DNA from: Apostichopus parvimensis | Lineage: Eukaryota > Echinodermata > Holothuroidea > Aspidochirotida > Stichopodidae | Assembly: GCA_000934455.1 (NCBI GenBank) | Contig: KN883046.1 | Location: 198,585 to 224,814 of the forward strand | Direction of reading: 5' to 3' | Length of the DNA: 26,230 nt | Shown here: positions 11,501 through 21,220 of the stretch, piece after piece | Layout: every line of letters starts with the position of its first letter | Position numbering within the stretch: the first letter of the stretch is position 1 | The notes under the pieces: model-generated | Told to the model about the DNA's origin: nothing | Databases searched by the model: none | Seen by the model: the letters and a program-made list of their open reading frames with translations, nothing else | Translations under genes and position numbers: made by a program

Positions 11501-14500
11501 GCCATATCTTTACTATAAAGATGTTTACATCTAATTGTGTTAGCAATGTAACCTATGGATGACATTTAGTCTTCAGTTCAGATTCATATCAAGTTGGGAA
11601 TCGGTTCATGTAACAAACACGATAGAAGCCTCCAACACCTACTACAGAACATGAAACACATTGCAAACTATATATAAAAATATGCAGATGAGACTAAAAA
11701 TTTAAAAATCATGCTTAAAATAAGAGAGCAATTCCCAGATATTTTTGGAAAAGAAGACATATTTGTTAGATAATGCATAACATATCCTTCTATAAACCAG
11801 ACAGAAAACGGAGAAAAAATGGTAAAATAAATACGAACAACAGAAAAGGTCTACCTTTGAAGACGATACCAGTCTCCTGCAGCTTGAATTTAAGTGCCAA
11901 GGTTCCCATGACAACCATGTAATCCATTGCTTGTGACCTGTTAGGGTTTTCCCTAATTGCTTTCCAGTAGATGGATCCCATATACAGATCTGTAAGATTG
12001 AAAAATGTGGTATTTATTTGATTTTTTTACCTAATAATTGTCTGTTTTAGAGCACACATTTAGTATATTGAAATATCTGTGGTATAATGATGCCAAAAAT
12101 GGCATCCAACAACAGCATTATTTCAGGTCAAACCAACGTTTGCATTTTTAATGCTTCTCAAATGGCAAAAATTACCATTTGGCCAGATTGGCACAGGTCC
12201 CTAGATGTAGGGTGAGGGTGGGGTGGGTAGGGGGTAAATTAGAAGACAAAGAAGAAAGGAAAAGTTAGTGCATAATAGACCTATTAGAAACATATAGAAA
12301 AACAAAATAACTGTACACATGTATTAAAATGTAAACAGTGCCTGGGTTGGTTGCCTGATGGACAGTTTTAATCAAAATCACTTCAAAAAGCAGCTTTTAA
12401 GATTAAAAATAATTCTGCATGTGAAGTCTCAACCACTCCCATTCTCCTCATGCCATGTAGGTGTAATATCTTGCAATATTTTGACCAAAATAACAGTCGT
12501 GGGGGGGTTCAATTTAAACTGACCTGACTTTTCTTGCATCCAGAAGCAAGTCTTTTCTCGTCCGGTGACCAGGCGATACAAAGTACCCAGTGTTTGTGAC
12601 CTGTGTTATTAAGGAACGAAATGGCAGAGGTTAAAAATAGTGTGAGATGAGGGGTCAGAGAAGCTCTCAAAAAAGTCAGATTTTACCTCTCCCAACTGTT
12701 TCATATTGGCCTGGCCTTGCCTTGATAAGCCTGGCCTTCATATTGGCCTGGCCTTTATAAGCTCTGCTTCTGCCAGGTCTCCCCCACTTCTGATCATTTG
12801 TATATCAATTGTTTAATTCCTATGGAATGTATTTGTATTGTATATTCAAATGTAATATGTTCATTTTGTTTATGTTGTGGTGAAGTGGAAATAAATAGTT
12901 TTCAATTTCAATTCACAAAAATGTTTTACAAGCTCATGGTAGCTCACTGAGTTCAAAGAGCAACTTACATTGTTTATGATCAACCAATGGAATTCGGGTA
13001 ACAATATGTTCTGGTTGTCATTTTCTCACTCAATGATAGCAATGAAAATTTGACAAAGTACATCATAGTAGTTTAATTCTTCTTCCTCATCATTATCAGT
13101 ACCATTAATTGCACATGAGCACAAGTGAAGATCAAAGTTGGCAAGAGTGATTATTCCAAAGTTAACGTTAACTTTGACTATGTCTGACAAAACCAGTACT
13201 AGGTTGAACTGCCTAACTCCAAAATTGCAAATATTATCAATTCTTAAAGAAAAAGTGGCCATATGCAATTAGGACCATCTAAATGGACTACATATTCCAC
13301 AACACAGCGACACCGATTAGACACCTTGGAACCGGCAAGGGCATTAATAAGTCACAGCCTGAGATATTATCTTCACAAATTCATACTGAATGTAAATGTT
13401 CGTACAGTATTTTCTTTTCGCTTTTCTTCTTCACAAAGTTTTTGACTCTGCTAAGCTATTAGGCTTCCTGCAACACCTACTTTCACGACTATGTTCTACT
13501 TCAATTTAACAATTATATTGTAAAAGTATTTGTTGTGGTAGAAACAAGAAATATGATAAAGGGATATGTAATAATACAATTTGCTCCCAAGCAAACAAAC
13601 AGCTCATATACACAAATACAGTTTTGAAATCCTAACCACTCTTCTCTTGACTCTGAGAAATGCTAAAAGTTTATTAAGTTTATTTTGTATTACCTCTACA
13701 GGTGTAGTCAGGTGTCTCTGTGCTGACGTCCCAGAATCGTACTGTGGTGTCTCCTGAACCACTTGCTAAGTATCTGGGAAAATAATGGACACAATATGAA
13801 TGAACCTTTATGATTATATATTGAACCAAGAGTGATGACTCTGATTTGATTTTGATTTTATTTGATTTTATTCGGCAAGATATCATTCTTCATCTACATA
13901 CAAACAAAAATTGCACATAAAGATAAACATTTAAAATACAAGATGGGAATATACTTAAATGCATCAAAAAGAAAATAACATGCCAAGGATAACCCTTAAG
14001 CTAAAAAGCTTATTTCCAAAGGGGTCCTTATAACCATAAAAATACAAAAGATAAGAAATAAACTATTAAAACATCTAAAACATGCATACAAACACTGTAA
14101 AAAAGAAAGATATTTACAAGCTAGACATTCATATGATTTAAAAGGTAGGCTTTGGCATCTTTTTTAAAATTGTATTTCAGCAGGATGGATTTTATGTTTT
14201 CAGGTAGCCTGTTCCAGTTTTTAATTGCATTGTAATAAAAAGACCCAGCACTGTGCGTTTTAATTTTGGGAAGTTGAAAATTAAAAATACTAACTCTTGT
14301 GTTATGGCTATGAACACTATTTACTCTAATAAAACTCTCTCTCATATAAACTGGAGAGGTACCATGGAAAACATTAAAAACATGATTAAGACTGAGTTGG
14401 TTTATATTTGGCATGTTTAATAAGAAAACCAAAACCAGACAATGGAGATCTTGTTCTTATTATAGAGAAGCTGTTATGCCAAGCACGATCTTTGTCAAGA

Positions 14501-15745
14501 TTCCTCTTCTTTGACATCCTGTTTGTAAGGCTTTTCAGGTCTTCAATTCTGTTGACCTTTGACCACAAACAAAAAAATATATATATATTTGCTGCATGTC
14601 ACTCAAGCAGTCTATCATGTGTGTACTTTTGTTTGTGTGTGTTATCCCTCCAAATAGTGAGCAAGATTATTTAGCATTTTAGGGGAGTTATTCATCGCAT
14701 CTATCAAATGTGACGGATGCTTCTGACTAGCAAAAAATAGTTAAGAACATTGGTATGAAGAGGAATTCTAGGAATAAAGATGAAGTTGGGTAGTACTTAA
14801 AATGAATTGATCCCAAACATCATAGAGATTCTTCTGATTAAGAATTTTCCAAACAAGCTGAGAAGACATACCTGCCACTGGGACTAAATGCAACTGATAT
14901 GACAGCCTCTGCATGTCCCGGTAACGAACTCGTACACCTGGTAACCGCTCTGACCTTAAAAACTGCCTGAGGTTGGTATACAATTGGCAAAACTTTCTCA
15001 GTCTCGTGTTTTTCCTCCGATATAATTTTGCCCAAAGTATCAGTGATTTCTGTCTCATTTACAAAGAATGAGTATGGAATGGAATCATCCTACATGGAAA
15101 GAGAAAAAAAGAAAGAAAAAAACTTATAGATTTATTTTCTTTAATATCACAGCTTCCTACAAAATGTAGTAAACTAATTTTTCAGTCTGATCTTTTGATG
15201 ATGTTTCAGCTTAAAATATGTTAGTCCTTGATCTTATTTTAACTTTGATAAGCATTACAATGGCCCAAGTTTACAGAATTTACCCAGTGTCTTTGGATCT
15301 TAAGGAGTTATATACAAACCTTCATTCTATAGCAATTACTTCATCATGAAGAATTCCATATTTTAGTTTGACTCCTTACCACATACCATTTCATAGTCAC
15401 AAGTTATGACATCAGATAAAAGCATACTACCACACACTGAGTTGAGTTTTACCTCCAAAGTCACTGAACACTGCATGCTTGCATTACAATTAAACACAGT
15501 TAATGCCTGAGAATTTCATAGCCACTGGTGATCTGGTTTTCTCAATGACTTTGCTGCTGTCTTCATTAAAAACAAGATAAAGAGAAATTATACAGTGACA
15601 AGGTACTCACATTTTGTAACACTGCATTGCACACTAATTGTAGCTTCTCCACTGAAATACTCAGAGGAAGATCAAATGGTGTTCCTGTAACTTCTCCAGT
15701 TTCATCCACAAATTGTGCAAGTATTCTTTCACCTTCTTCATCCAT
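5569..15745 (-). CDS. nle1: Notchless homolog 1 (NLE1/Rsa4), WD40 ribosome-assembly factor
   Basis: NLE1 is the animal Rsa4. It binds the AAA ATPase Midasin (Rea1/MDN1) to drive nucleolar/nuclear 60S subunit maturation, and it was first named as a Notch modifier. Twelve minus-strand exons are seen: 15745-15611, 15089-14872, 13773-13694, 12600-12524, 11989-11855, 11158-11003, 10201-10066, 9288-9242, 8313-8111, 7643-7601, 7106-6919 and 5581-5569. All have GT-AG borders and compatible phases. They join to 1431 nt, 476 residues plus TAG (human about 485). An N-terminal NLE/ubiquitin-like domain (about residues 8-85: [16 protein letters not shown]) is followed by [20 protein letters not shown]. 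About eight WD repeats follow, with [49 protein letters not shown] and [12 protein letters not shown], and the end reads KVLKLWRR. The ATG at 15745 has a strong context (GAAATGG), but the exon may extend upstream to 15753. No disruption is seen. Confidence 0.96.
5582..6918 (-). other. NLE1 last intron (1337 bp)
   Basis: Separates the exon ending KVLKL from the 13-nt terminal exon. The donor is gtaagt and the acceptor tttgtttctag. It is AT-rich, and no exon or repeat was recognised on either strand. Confidence 0.8.
7120..7474 (+). mobile_element. LINE 3'-end fragment, antisense to NLE1
   Basis: Fills most of the intron 7107-7600. On the plus strand it ends at about 7447-7474 with ctggaaataaataaactgaa followed by ctgaa. 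This is the typical terminus of a 5'-truncated non-LTR retrotransposon with a short repeated tail. It has no ORF. The 5' limit is uncertain. A 31-bp tandem repeat lies inside it. Confidence 0.55.
7241..7333 (+). repeat. 31-bp tandem repeat, three copies
   Basis: Units start at 7241, 7272 and 7303, each with atgtgtttaaatatttaatt followed by a T-run and A-run. Copies differ only in the homopolymer lengths. A partial unit (ctgtgtttaaat) precedes the array near 7229. Confidence 0.85.
8551..8600 (+). mobile_element. Truncated tRNA-derived SINE head
   Basis: The sequence tggcacagtggttagaagtt followed by tctgcctcacatg looks like the D-arm/A box and anticodon region of a tRNA-derived SINE. The B box is decayed (gggtttgtttg). 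It lies in the NLE1 intron 8314-9241. No clear body follows, so the call is tentative. Confidence 0.4.
8892..9181. repeat. Direct duplication with palindrome and poly-G tract
   Basis: Two copies, 8892-9020 and 9051-9181, are offset by 159 bp. Each begins caatcacctgcctcatagtt. Each then has the palindrome CATCTGTGAT-G-ATCACAGATG (8958-8978 and 9119-9139), a long impure G-run, and ggtgaacga. The first copy is followed by about 30 bp of unrelated sequence. They differ by a few substitutions and a T-run expansion, so the duplication is fairly recent. It lies in the NLE1 intron 8314-9241. Confidence 0.9.
9762..9891 (+). mobile_element. Possible hAT-like element remnant
   Basis: Starts CAGGGGTTCCCGATAG and continues into several GGCCC-rich blocks (tggcccaatccggcccgc). 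This resembles the terminal inverted repeat and adjoining sequence of hAT-type DNA transposons. A possible opposite end reads ttgaggacccct near 9875-9886. No 8-bp target duplication was found and there is no transposase ORF. It lies in the NLE1 intron 9289-10065. Confidence 0.35.
10202..11002 (-). other. NLE1 intron (801 bp)
   Basis: Contains an (AT)n microsatellite at 10224-10238 and a poly-T run near 10346. Short plus-strand ORFs here have no recognisable protein and lie antisense to the gene. No other feature was recognised. Confidence 0.75.
11159..11854 (-). other. NLE1 intron with 16-bp poly-G tract
   Basis: 696-bp intron. An uninterrupted G run lies at 11260-11275 on the plus strand. 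No repeat family or exon was otherwise recognised. The adjoining intron 11990-12523 is likewise unremarkable, apart from a G-rich patch near 12210-12235. Confidence 0.7.
12690..12914 (+). mobile_element. LINE-type 3' end, antisense to NLE1
   Basis: The plus strand ends gaagtggaaataaatag followed by ttttcaatttcaatt, about 12877-12914. This is a non-LTR retrotransposon terminus with a short repeated tail. Upstream, two copies of tcatattggcctggcct lie near 12700 and 12738. There is no ORF. The 5' boundary is uncertain. It lies in the NLE1 intron 12601-13693. Confidence 0.5.
13842..14580 (-). mobile_element. 5'-truncated LINE, sense orientation in NLE1 intron
   Basis: The minus strand carries the C-terminal end of a LINE ORF2 (14432-14121). 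The 3'UTR then ends at 13875-13842 in gccgaataaaatcaaat plus further ATCAAA-type units, a classic self-repeating LINE tail. The ORF shows the conserved end of CR1/L2-like polyproteins, including [17 protein letters not shown] and [12 protein letters not shown]. Upstream sequence to about 14580 continues in another frame ([13 protein letters not shown]), which suggests a frameshift. The clade was not resolved. Confidence 0.75.
14121..14432 (-). pseudogene. LINE ORF2 C-terminal remnant
   Basis: An open frame of 103 residues beginning [19 protein letters not shown]. It contains [15 protein letters not shown] and [17 protein letters not shown], the region just after the reverse transcriptase domain in CR1/L2-type LINEs. 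The catalytic RT core (YADD box) and the endonuclease are absent, so it cannot be active. It is in the same orientation as NLE1 but inside the intron 13774-14871 and not part of that gene. Confidence 0.7.
15090..15610 (-). other. NLE1 intron (521 bp), nothing recognised
   Basis: Between the exon ending VLQN and the exon starting DDSIPYSFF. The donor is gtgagt and the acceptor tttccatgtag. It is AT-rich with no repeat or ORF recognised. Confidence 0.8.
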
Positions 15746-16904
15746 TTCAACAACTGTACAAAATAATTAGATATTGACACACTGATACTGTATATATTTG
15801 TGCAAGGATTGTTTTCCCCCATAATCATTTTTTTATATAGAATTTAATTTCTTTAAATTATGTTATATTAGTATTTTACATGAAGATACATAACCTCAAT
15901 TCACTGTGACATCGGGCCCAACCAATGTGATCATACAAAATAGAGAGACTATAGAGTATACATTTGAAATTTCTTCTGAAACTCTTTATAAGATCAAAAA
16001 GTTATAGGCCTACCCATATATGCTAGATTTGATTAACTTCAATATTAGGTTTGTTTGTAATAATACAAAATACTTTACAGGAAGGAAGCAATCACTGTGG
16101 ATGGTGTTCCCAGATCTCACTGACATTGTACTTAACACTACAGTGGAGAAGGGGTAACCACAGTACTAGCAGTAGCATTGGCTGATATCTAATTAGGTCT
16201 AGCCTCTACTCTAGGCTTTATAATGTTTCACATTTGTGTAGCAAACTATCCTACATATTATAGTGAATTAAACCCTGCACAAACCTTGGTGATAACAATC
16301 CAGCAGGCTTAATTTAAAGATATTTATATTACTGAATAATCCTGTTTATTGATATTGCGTACTGATGATACTAAGTACTACCACTAGGCATGCAGTTGTG
16401 ACTGATGTACACTTATCTCTCTAACACAACAGTAGTATGTATAGCCTACTGTATGTACACTGTAGTAGTACTGCAGTCATGTTTATGTCAAACTAGTGGT
16501 GGTAAAACGTGGGCCTAGCTATATTTAAAATCATCGTTGATGGTGTTGAACGTTGTTTCTTGCACACTATTGCTGAAATAATCGAACCAAATCATTCCTT
16601 CTTTTTCGTTACAATAATGATGCTGGTCTGAAAACAGGCTTACCCTACAAATCCTCAGAACTAGGAATACGTAGCTTATTCGTGGTGTGTACAGTCAGTA
16701 GGGTTGACTTCACAAGTATTGCGTAATGGCATGTGCGAATTGAATGTACAGAGCTATTATTGTTCCATTCTCCCTTAATGGTGTTACAAGTGTAAAGGGT
16801 CAGATATGTGATGGATGAGATACTGATTGGGAGAGAATTTTAATCAAACTTTATGTTTCACAATTTTGACAGGTTTAACTTGTTCGATATTTTCACAGAA
16901 GTTT

Positions 16905-17218
16905 AGTTTATTTAAGCTTATTTTAGTAGAAAAAAGGACAAGGAGTGACACTCAAGTCCCCACCAAGGACCCTATAGGAGAGAAATAAAACCGAAGACAC
17001 AAACACTCAGACCCGATTACAATGTTTAAAGTGCATGTCCAAAGCATTCTTAATCCCATTCACACTACTTGCAAGTACAACTTTCTCAGGCAAACCATTC
17101 CACTCATTCACAACCCTATTAGAAAAAAGTTATGCCGAATATTAATCCTACTATGTGACTTTTGGAGTTTAAGACAATGACCTCTGGTACAACTACTGTT
17201 TGCAAACACGTACAGAGA
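16905..17218 (-). mobile_element. LINE (CR1/Jockey-like) 3' remnant
   Basis: Minus-strand translation from about 17218 to the TGA at 17009-17007 reads LYVFANSSCTRGH, LKLQKSHSRINIRHNFFSNR, VVNEWNGLPEKVV and then NGIKNALDMHF. This is the very conserved end of the reverse-transcriptase polyprotein of CR1/Jockey-type LINEs (family pattern TRGHxxKL...R..FFSNRVV..WN.LP). It is in frame and uninterrupted over this span, but the RT core is missing. A short 3'UTR runs to about 16905 with an A/T-rich end (aaataagcttaaataaac). It lies in the probable NLE1 intron 1. It differs from the LINE at 13842-14580. Confidence 0.8.
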
Positions 17219-17400
17219 TGCTATTACCTACTCCAGTTACACCATACACAAAGATGATATTGTTCTGAAGTGAGGCCTACTGTAAGGTAATGTTTTACTG
17301 TAGCTAAAATATATCCAGGGGGATTAACAAATACAGTATTCAAGCTCAAATCATGCATTCCACTGTGCTCGTGTTTATTTTCAATTATTCGACATACCAT

Positions 17401-17660
17401 CGATTTAAACTGGTATATGTCGATTTAAATTGACATATACCGATTTAAATTGACATATCATCGATTTAAACTGGTATATGTCGATTTAAATTGGTATATA
17501 TCGATTTAAATTGGTATATGTCGATTTAAATCGATGATATGTCGAATTAAACTGGTATCTGTCGATTTAAATCGGTAGAAGTCAATTTAAGCTGCTGGAA
17601 ACTGATATAAGTCGAAGGCAATTGGTATATGTCGATTTAAATCGGTATAAGTCGATTCCT
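17401..17660. repeat. Array of about 20-bp quasi-palindromic units
   Basis: About 13 units, most spaced 20 or 21 bp, begin cgatttaaa at 17401, 17421, 17441, 17462, 17482, 17502, 17522, 17563 and 17633. Degenerate units lie between these and at the right-hand end. The typical unit is cgatttaaaytggtatatgt. Each unit is nearly self-complementary about TTTAAA, and the second half alternates between tggtatat and tgacatat. Periodicity decays at the right side. Confidence 0.85.
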
Positions 17661-17710
17661 CACGATTTGAGACTGATGGCCCGCCATATGCAGCAAGCAT
17701 CAACACTTAC

Positions 17711-17717
17711 ATCGCAT
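17711..17717 (-). CDS. nle1: Candidate first coding exon of NLE1 (7 coding nt)
   Basis: The next NLE1 exon opens at 15753 after a ttttgtacag acceptor, with two bases of a split codon and then V-E before the internal ATG. An upstream coding exon must therefore end in phase 1. On the minus strand, ATGCGAT followed by a strong donor (gtaagtg, 17704-17710) does exactly this and gives [12 protein letters not shown]. An in-frame TAA lies a short way upstream of this ATG, so it is the first start in its frame. The protein would be 481 residues, close to the family length. The splice itself is inferred. The alternative is a noncoding first exon, for example one ending at 16644 (donor gtaagc), with translation from 15745. 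Confidence 0.45.
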
Positions 17718-17799
17718 TCGAGGTTGTTGGAGAGTTTGGCTCCGTACTTAGTCTTGTTCAAGACCCTGACATTCTGCTGTTACTCTGCCTGCTACAATT

Positions 17800-17827
17800 C
17801 AGAGCCGTATCTAAATATACGGCTCTG
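17800..17827. repeat. Perfect 11-bp inverted repeat (hairpin)
   Basis: CAGAGCCGTAT at 17800-17810 and ATACGGCTCTG at 17817-17827 are perfect complements separated by ctaaat. Short direct repeats (acaatt) lie just outside. A second inverted pair, AAGACCCTGAC at 17760-17770 and GTCAGGGTCTT at 18019-18029, encloses the hairpin. Confidence 0.85.
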
Positions 17828-20110
17828 TTACAATTAATATGAGTGCGCCCTCACTTTCTCTTTCGAAAATCTGTCAAAACCAGTTGATTCCCCTGACAGG
17901 CAGATTTGTGGAAGGGTGCCCTCATTTAGTGTTATAATGCGACGATATTTATATATAGAACGAACTTCTTGACCGAGATTACTCGGTATTGAGCCCCTAG
18001 CTCTGGACAGTTAAAGCGGTCAGGGTCTTTGACGCACTGCATTGAATCAATACACAAACCAAACTACATATTATACTTTAAATAATGCATACTAACCTTC
18101 TGTATAGGTCTATTGTATTTCATAAACATATGTATTAACTATGGATTATACTACAATACATGATTAAGATGAATGGATGTCTGTATACTCAGCCATCGTG
18201 TTGCTCTTCTCCTGTATATGTTGGTCAAGGTCACGGTGTATATAGTTGCGTGGGTGAGAGAATGAAGAACATTATTAGAGGCTGCAACTGTGGCACAAAT
18301 TCTTAAGTCGAATGTCAATGGGAATATCAGTTAAAAGTTTACCTGCCTGTTTACCTGCCCTTGCGACAACGAAGACACCTGCATAACACCTTTTGTCTCT
18401 TCATTGTACGAGCTAATAGCCTATATGCGACAATGGTAGTACGAGATTCTCCACTTTGCAATTATTTTGGTTTCCTAGGACGCTAAACCGCCACGACCTT
18501 TTGACTTGAGACTCACGAAATAGGACCTCCTCACCACGGAGAATCACTCTATCACATAGGTGAAAGTTGGTGCTTGTTGTTTACACCTCCCCTACGGGAC
18601 CAATAACAAGATAGCCTCCGTACGTTTTTTGACAGAATCGGAACACACATATCACCATCAGCAGCGTCTTCGTCATGGAGAAAGCCGTACATAATATCTG
18701 CATACGGAATGATTTTAAGGTGTTCTTATATAAGTATACATATGCGGTGTTGTTTCACACTTATATACTATATGCTTGAATGAATGAAATTTTGAAGGAG
18801 TAACTTGAATGCAGAAGATGTTGGGAAAAAGTAAACAATTTATTTATAATATCAAGATTGGCCGGATGCCGGCGATGATGAAAACGCAGTAAGTTATATG
18901 ATTAATCCAGTATGGATTTTCCAAACTTTATAGGTATCGATAGCTGTGTATACATGGGTTTCAAATACACAGAGTATAGGCTGTAGGCCTATTTAATTTA
19001 TTAGTGGCATTCCCACATGGAACTAGAGAGTATGCGGTTAGCCAGTGAAATAAGATGTAGATTTGTTACGTTTGAAAATATTATTTTCGTTATAGACAGG
19101 CCTGGTCTGCCACTGTGCCTACTAACTGTATTGGATGTGACAACATGAACGGATGAAAGAGGAAGGTGAAAATGTCCCCCTCCAGTGGTTTCTTTCTTAC
19201 TGTTTTGAAAAAAAAAAATCAAGGAGCCAATTACATCGACCCACGCACTAGTCTCCATGGTTTTCTTGTGAAAGTAATGATTCGTACATGCATATATATC
19301 ATCCACAGGCGTAAACATGCACGTATTCATACTTCTACAGTTCTATATCCTCCTGCCCAGTATGAAATCCCGGGGGTGGGGATGAAAAGTCATCATCGTT
19401 GTAAATCACGTTTCATGCTCTTATACTTCTGTCCTTATAGTGTCATCCAGACACATTTATCTGTCTTAACACCAACAATCTTGACATAAAAGATTTCAAT
19501 GGGATTCATCTGTTGAAGTTCGTTTCGTTTCATATGAATTAATAGTTTATTGTGAAATATGTTTTGTCGGCATCTTTTTATTGTGGGGGGGGGGGGGGGG
19601 GGGAGGCAGGATGGTGAGAGGCCCGTCGCATGAGAATCGTGAAGATGATATTTGTTCCCATCCTCTTTTGTGAATGATTTCGGTCTTTTGTGTGTGTGTT
19701 CTCTTGACGGTAGTTGGTGTAGGCCATATATTGTAGGCGCAAGACGAGTTCTAGTAAAGTTATTCTGTGAACATTTGATTGTCCACATTTTAATAAAATT
19801 ATGATGTAATTCGTCTGTTTTTATTTATTTATTTTTTGTTTCACAATCCATAAGCGTATAAAACAAGTCTTGAAACGGATTTCTTTGCAAAAGTTTTCAG
19901 CTAAATTAACAAACTTGAAACATAACGCTTCTTCGAATTACTCAGCGTATATGATAATTATCATAATAGTGGAGTAGATTACGTAATATGGTAATAATGA
20001 ACCATAGAAATATAAACTGTACACGGATATAGAACACTTATATCATGTTACAGTGGGTGAAGACGCCCCTTGAGTAATCCACTCGATGCCTGTGTGTTTG
20101 CTTGACGACT
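17828..20110. other. Region between NLE1 and kinesin loci, no gene recognised
   Basis: No convincing coding exon on either strand. Short ORFs near 19001-19788 overlap each other on both strands and contain homopolymer-encoded runs, so they are judged chance. A 19-bp poly-G run lies at 19585-19603. The 17828-18300 part probably holds the NLE1 promoter if the candidate first exon is right, but no TATA or initiator could be singled out. Confidence 0.55.
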
Positions 20111-20114
20111 TGCT

Positions 20115-20156
20115 ATGACGTCATAAAGTGCATTGGTCAATTAACTCAATATAAAT
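20115..20156 (+). promoter_or_regulatory. Promoter-like CRE / inverted CCAAT / TATA cluster
   Basis: Within 42 bp and in the usual order for the plus strand lie the CRE palindrome ATGACGTCAT (20115-20124), ATTGG (inverted CCAAT, 20132-20136) and TATAAAT (20150-20156). A start site would be expected near 20180-20190. The next coding-like sequence downstream is the orphan exon at 20957. Promoter activity is inferred from motif order only. Confidence 0.4.
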
Positions 20157-20610
20157 GGCCGCATATACGCTAAAAAGTATTACCATCGAATAGGCCTATC
20201 CATGTACATAAGTTTCTGACGGTTGTCTGGTCGACATTTTGTAATTACATCAAAAAGTGGTTCAATTTTGAATGTAAAAATGTACGTGCATGTACGTACG
20301 ATCACACAATCTTGCAGTGCTTCAATAAGGAATTTTCACGTACTCGATTTCGACATTTGTTCGCATTTTAATGGGATAAAACTCCAGAATTAGGCAAAAT
20401 GTGTAATAAAAGAAGGTTCGAAGTTTAATGCATGTGTTCCACTGGAAATGGGCTTGGCAAATCGAGCAAGGAATTTCTGCATAGAAATAAACAATTGATT
20501 CTATACCAACATTCTTACATCATGACGTAGCGTGTCTTGATCTTTCTCATGCAAATACATCAACGAAAAGAGGTCAGTTTTTTTCATGCATGGACCTGAC
20601 CTGAAAATGG

Positions 20611-20620
20611 ATGACGTCAT
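20611..20620. promoter_or_regulatory. Second full CRE palindrome
   Basis: ATGACGTCAT, identical over 10 bp to the site at 20115-20124. A half-site (tgacgtag) lies near 20523. CREB/ATF-type bZIP factors bind TGACGTCA. It lies about 340 bp upstream of the orphan exon. Confidence 0.4.
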
Positions 20621-20956
20621 AGGGACGGTTGAACATGTAACAACATTTGAATATTCAAGTTATTAATGGAAAAAGAAGTATCCTTTTCGTGGTTTGACCT
20701 CATCTTGTACAGGGAGTGTATATATATTATGTATGTGTATGATGTGTTAAACATGTATGCATATATTAATACTGATATCTATAGTCCAGTTTCTAATAAC
20801 AAATAAATAACAAGAAATCCAAACAAAGAACAAAACAAGCAACTAAACATCAAGAACAATAAAAGGAAAAAAATTTACAAATATATGCTAAGAAAATTCA
20901 CTTTTCATCCATGCATCTTGTTAGATAACTGACCTGCCGTACCAATATTATTCCAA

Positions 20957-21153
20957 ATGATGAGAGGACATCGACGGTGGGAGAATAGAAGGAACTCAGA
21001 CGGCAGTATTCTTCGAAAAAAACATTCGGACTTTGATGAGGATGTTGACCTATCGAGACGATCTAGTGATGGTCAAGCGTCCAGAAGGGACTGCAGCAGT
21101 GGAATTAGCTTCATCAGTTTTAAAGAGGGTTCAGGTAGCAGAAATTCTTCTGT
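20957..21153 (+). CDS. Orphan first coding exon; possible alternative N-terminus of the kinesin
   Basis: Open from tandem ATGs at 20957 and 20960 to a strong donor (GT then gtaagt, 21154-21159), giving 65 codons plus two bases. An in-frame TGA at 20930-20932 fixes the start. The peptide is hydrophilic and rich in Arg, Ser and Asp, with SILRKKHSDFDEDVDLSRRS and SGISFISFKEGSGSRNSS. This is low-complexity but codon-like sequence, unlike the surrounding AT-rich DNA. The donor phase (2) matches the acceptor phase of kinesin exon 2 at 25635, so splicing would give NSSV-STLISTTES and replace the exon at 24673. No homolog is recognised. It could instead start an unrelated gene or be a chance ORF. Confidence 0.4.
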
Positions 21154-21220
21154 GTAAGTAAAATCAGGTTTTACGGTTTTGGCGTTACTTCTGCATTTCT
21201 TTAACAGACGTCAGAGAGAG

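Noticed and set aside
19001-19788. Overlapping ORFs of 107-117 codons on both strands
   Set aside because: They overlap on opposite strands, include residues coded by a poly-G/poly-C run (a proline string), and resemble nothing known.
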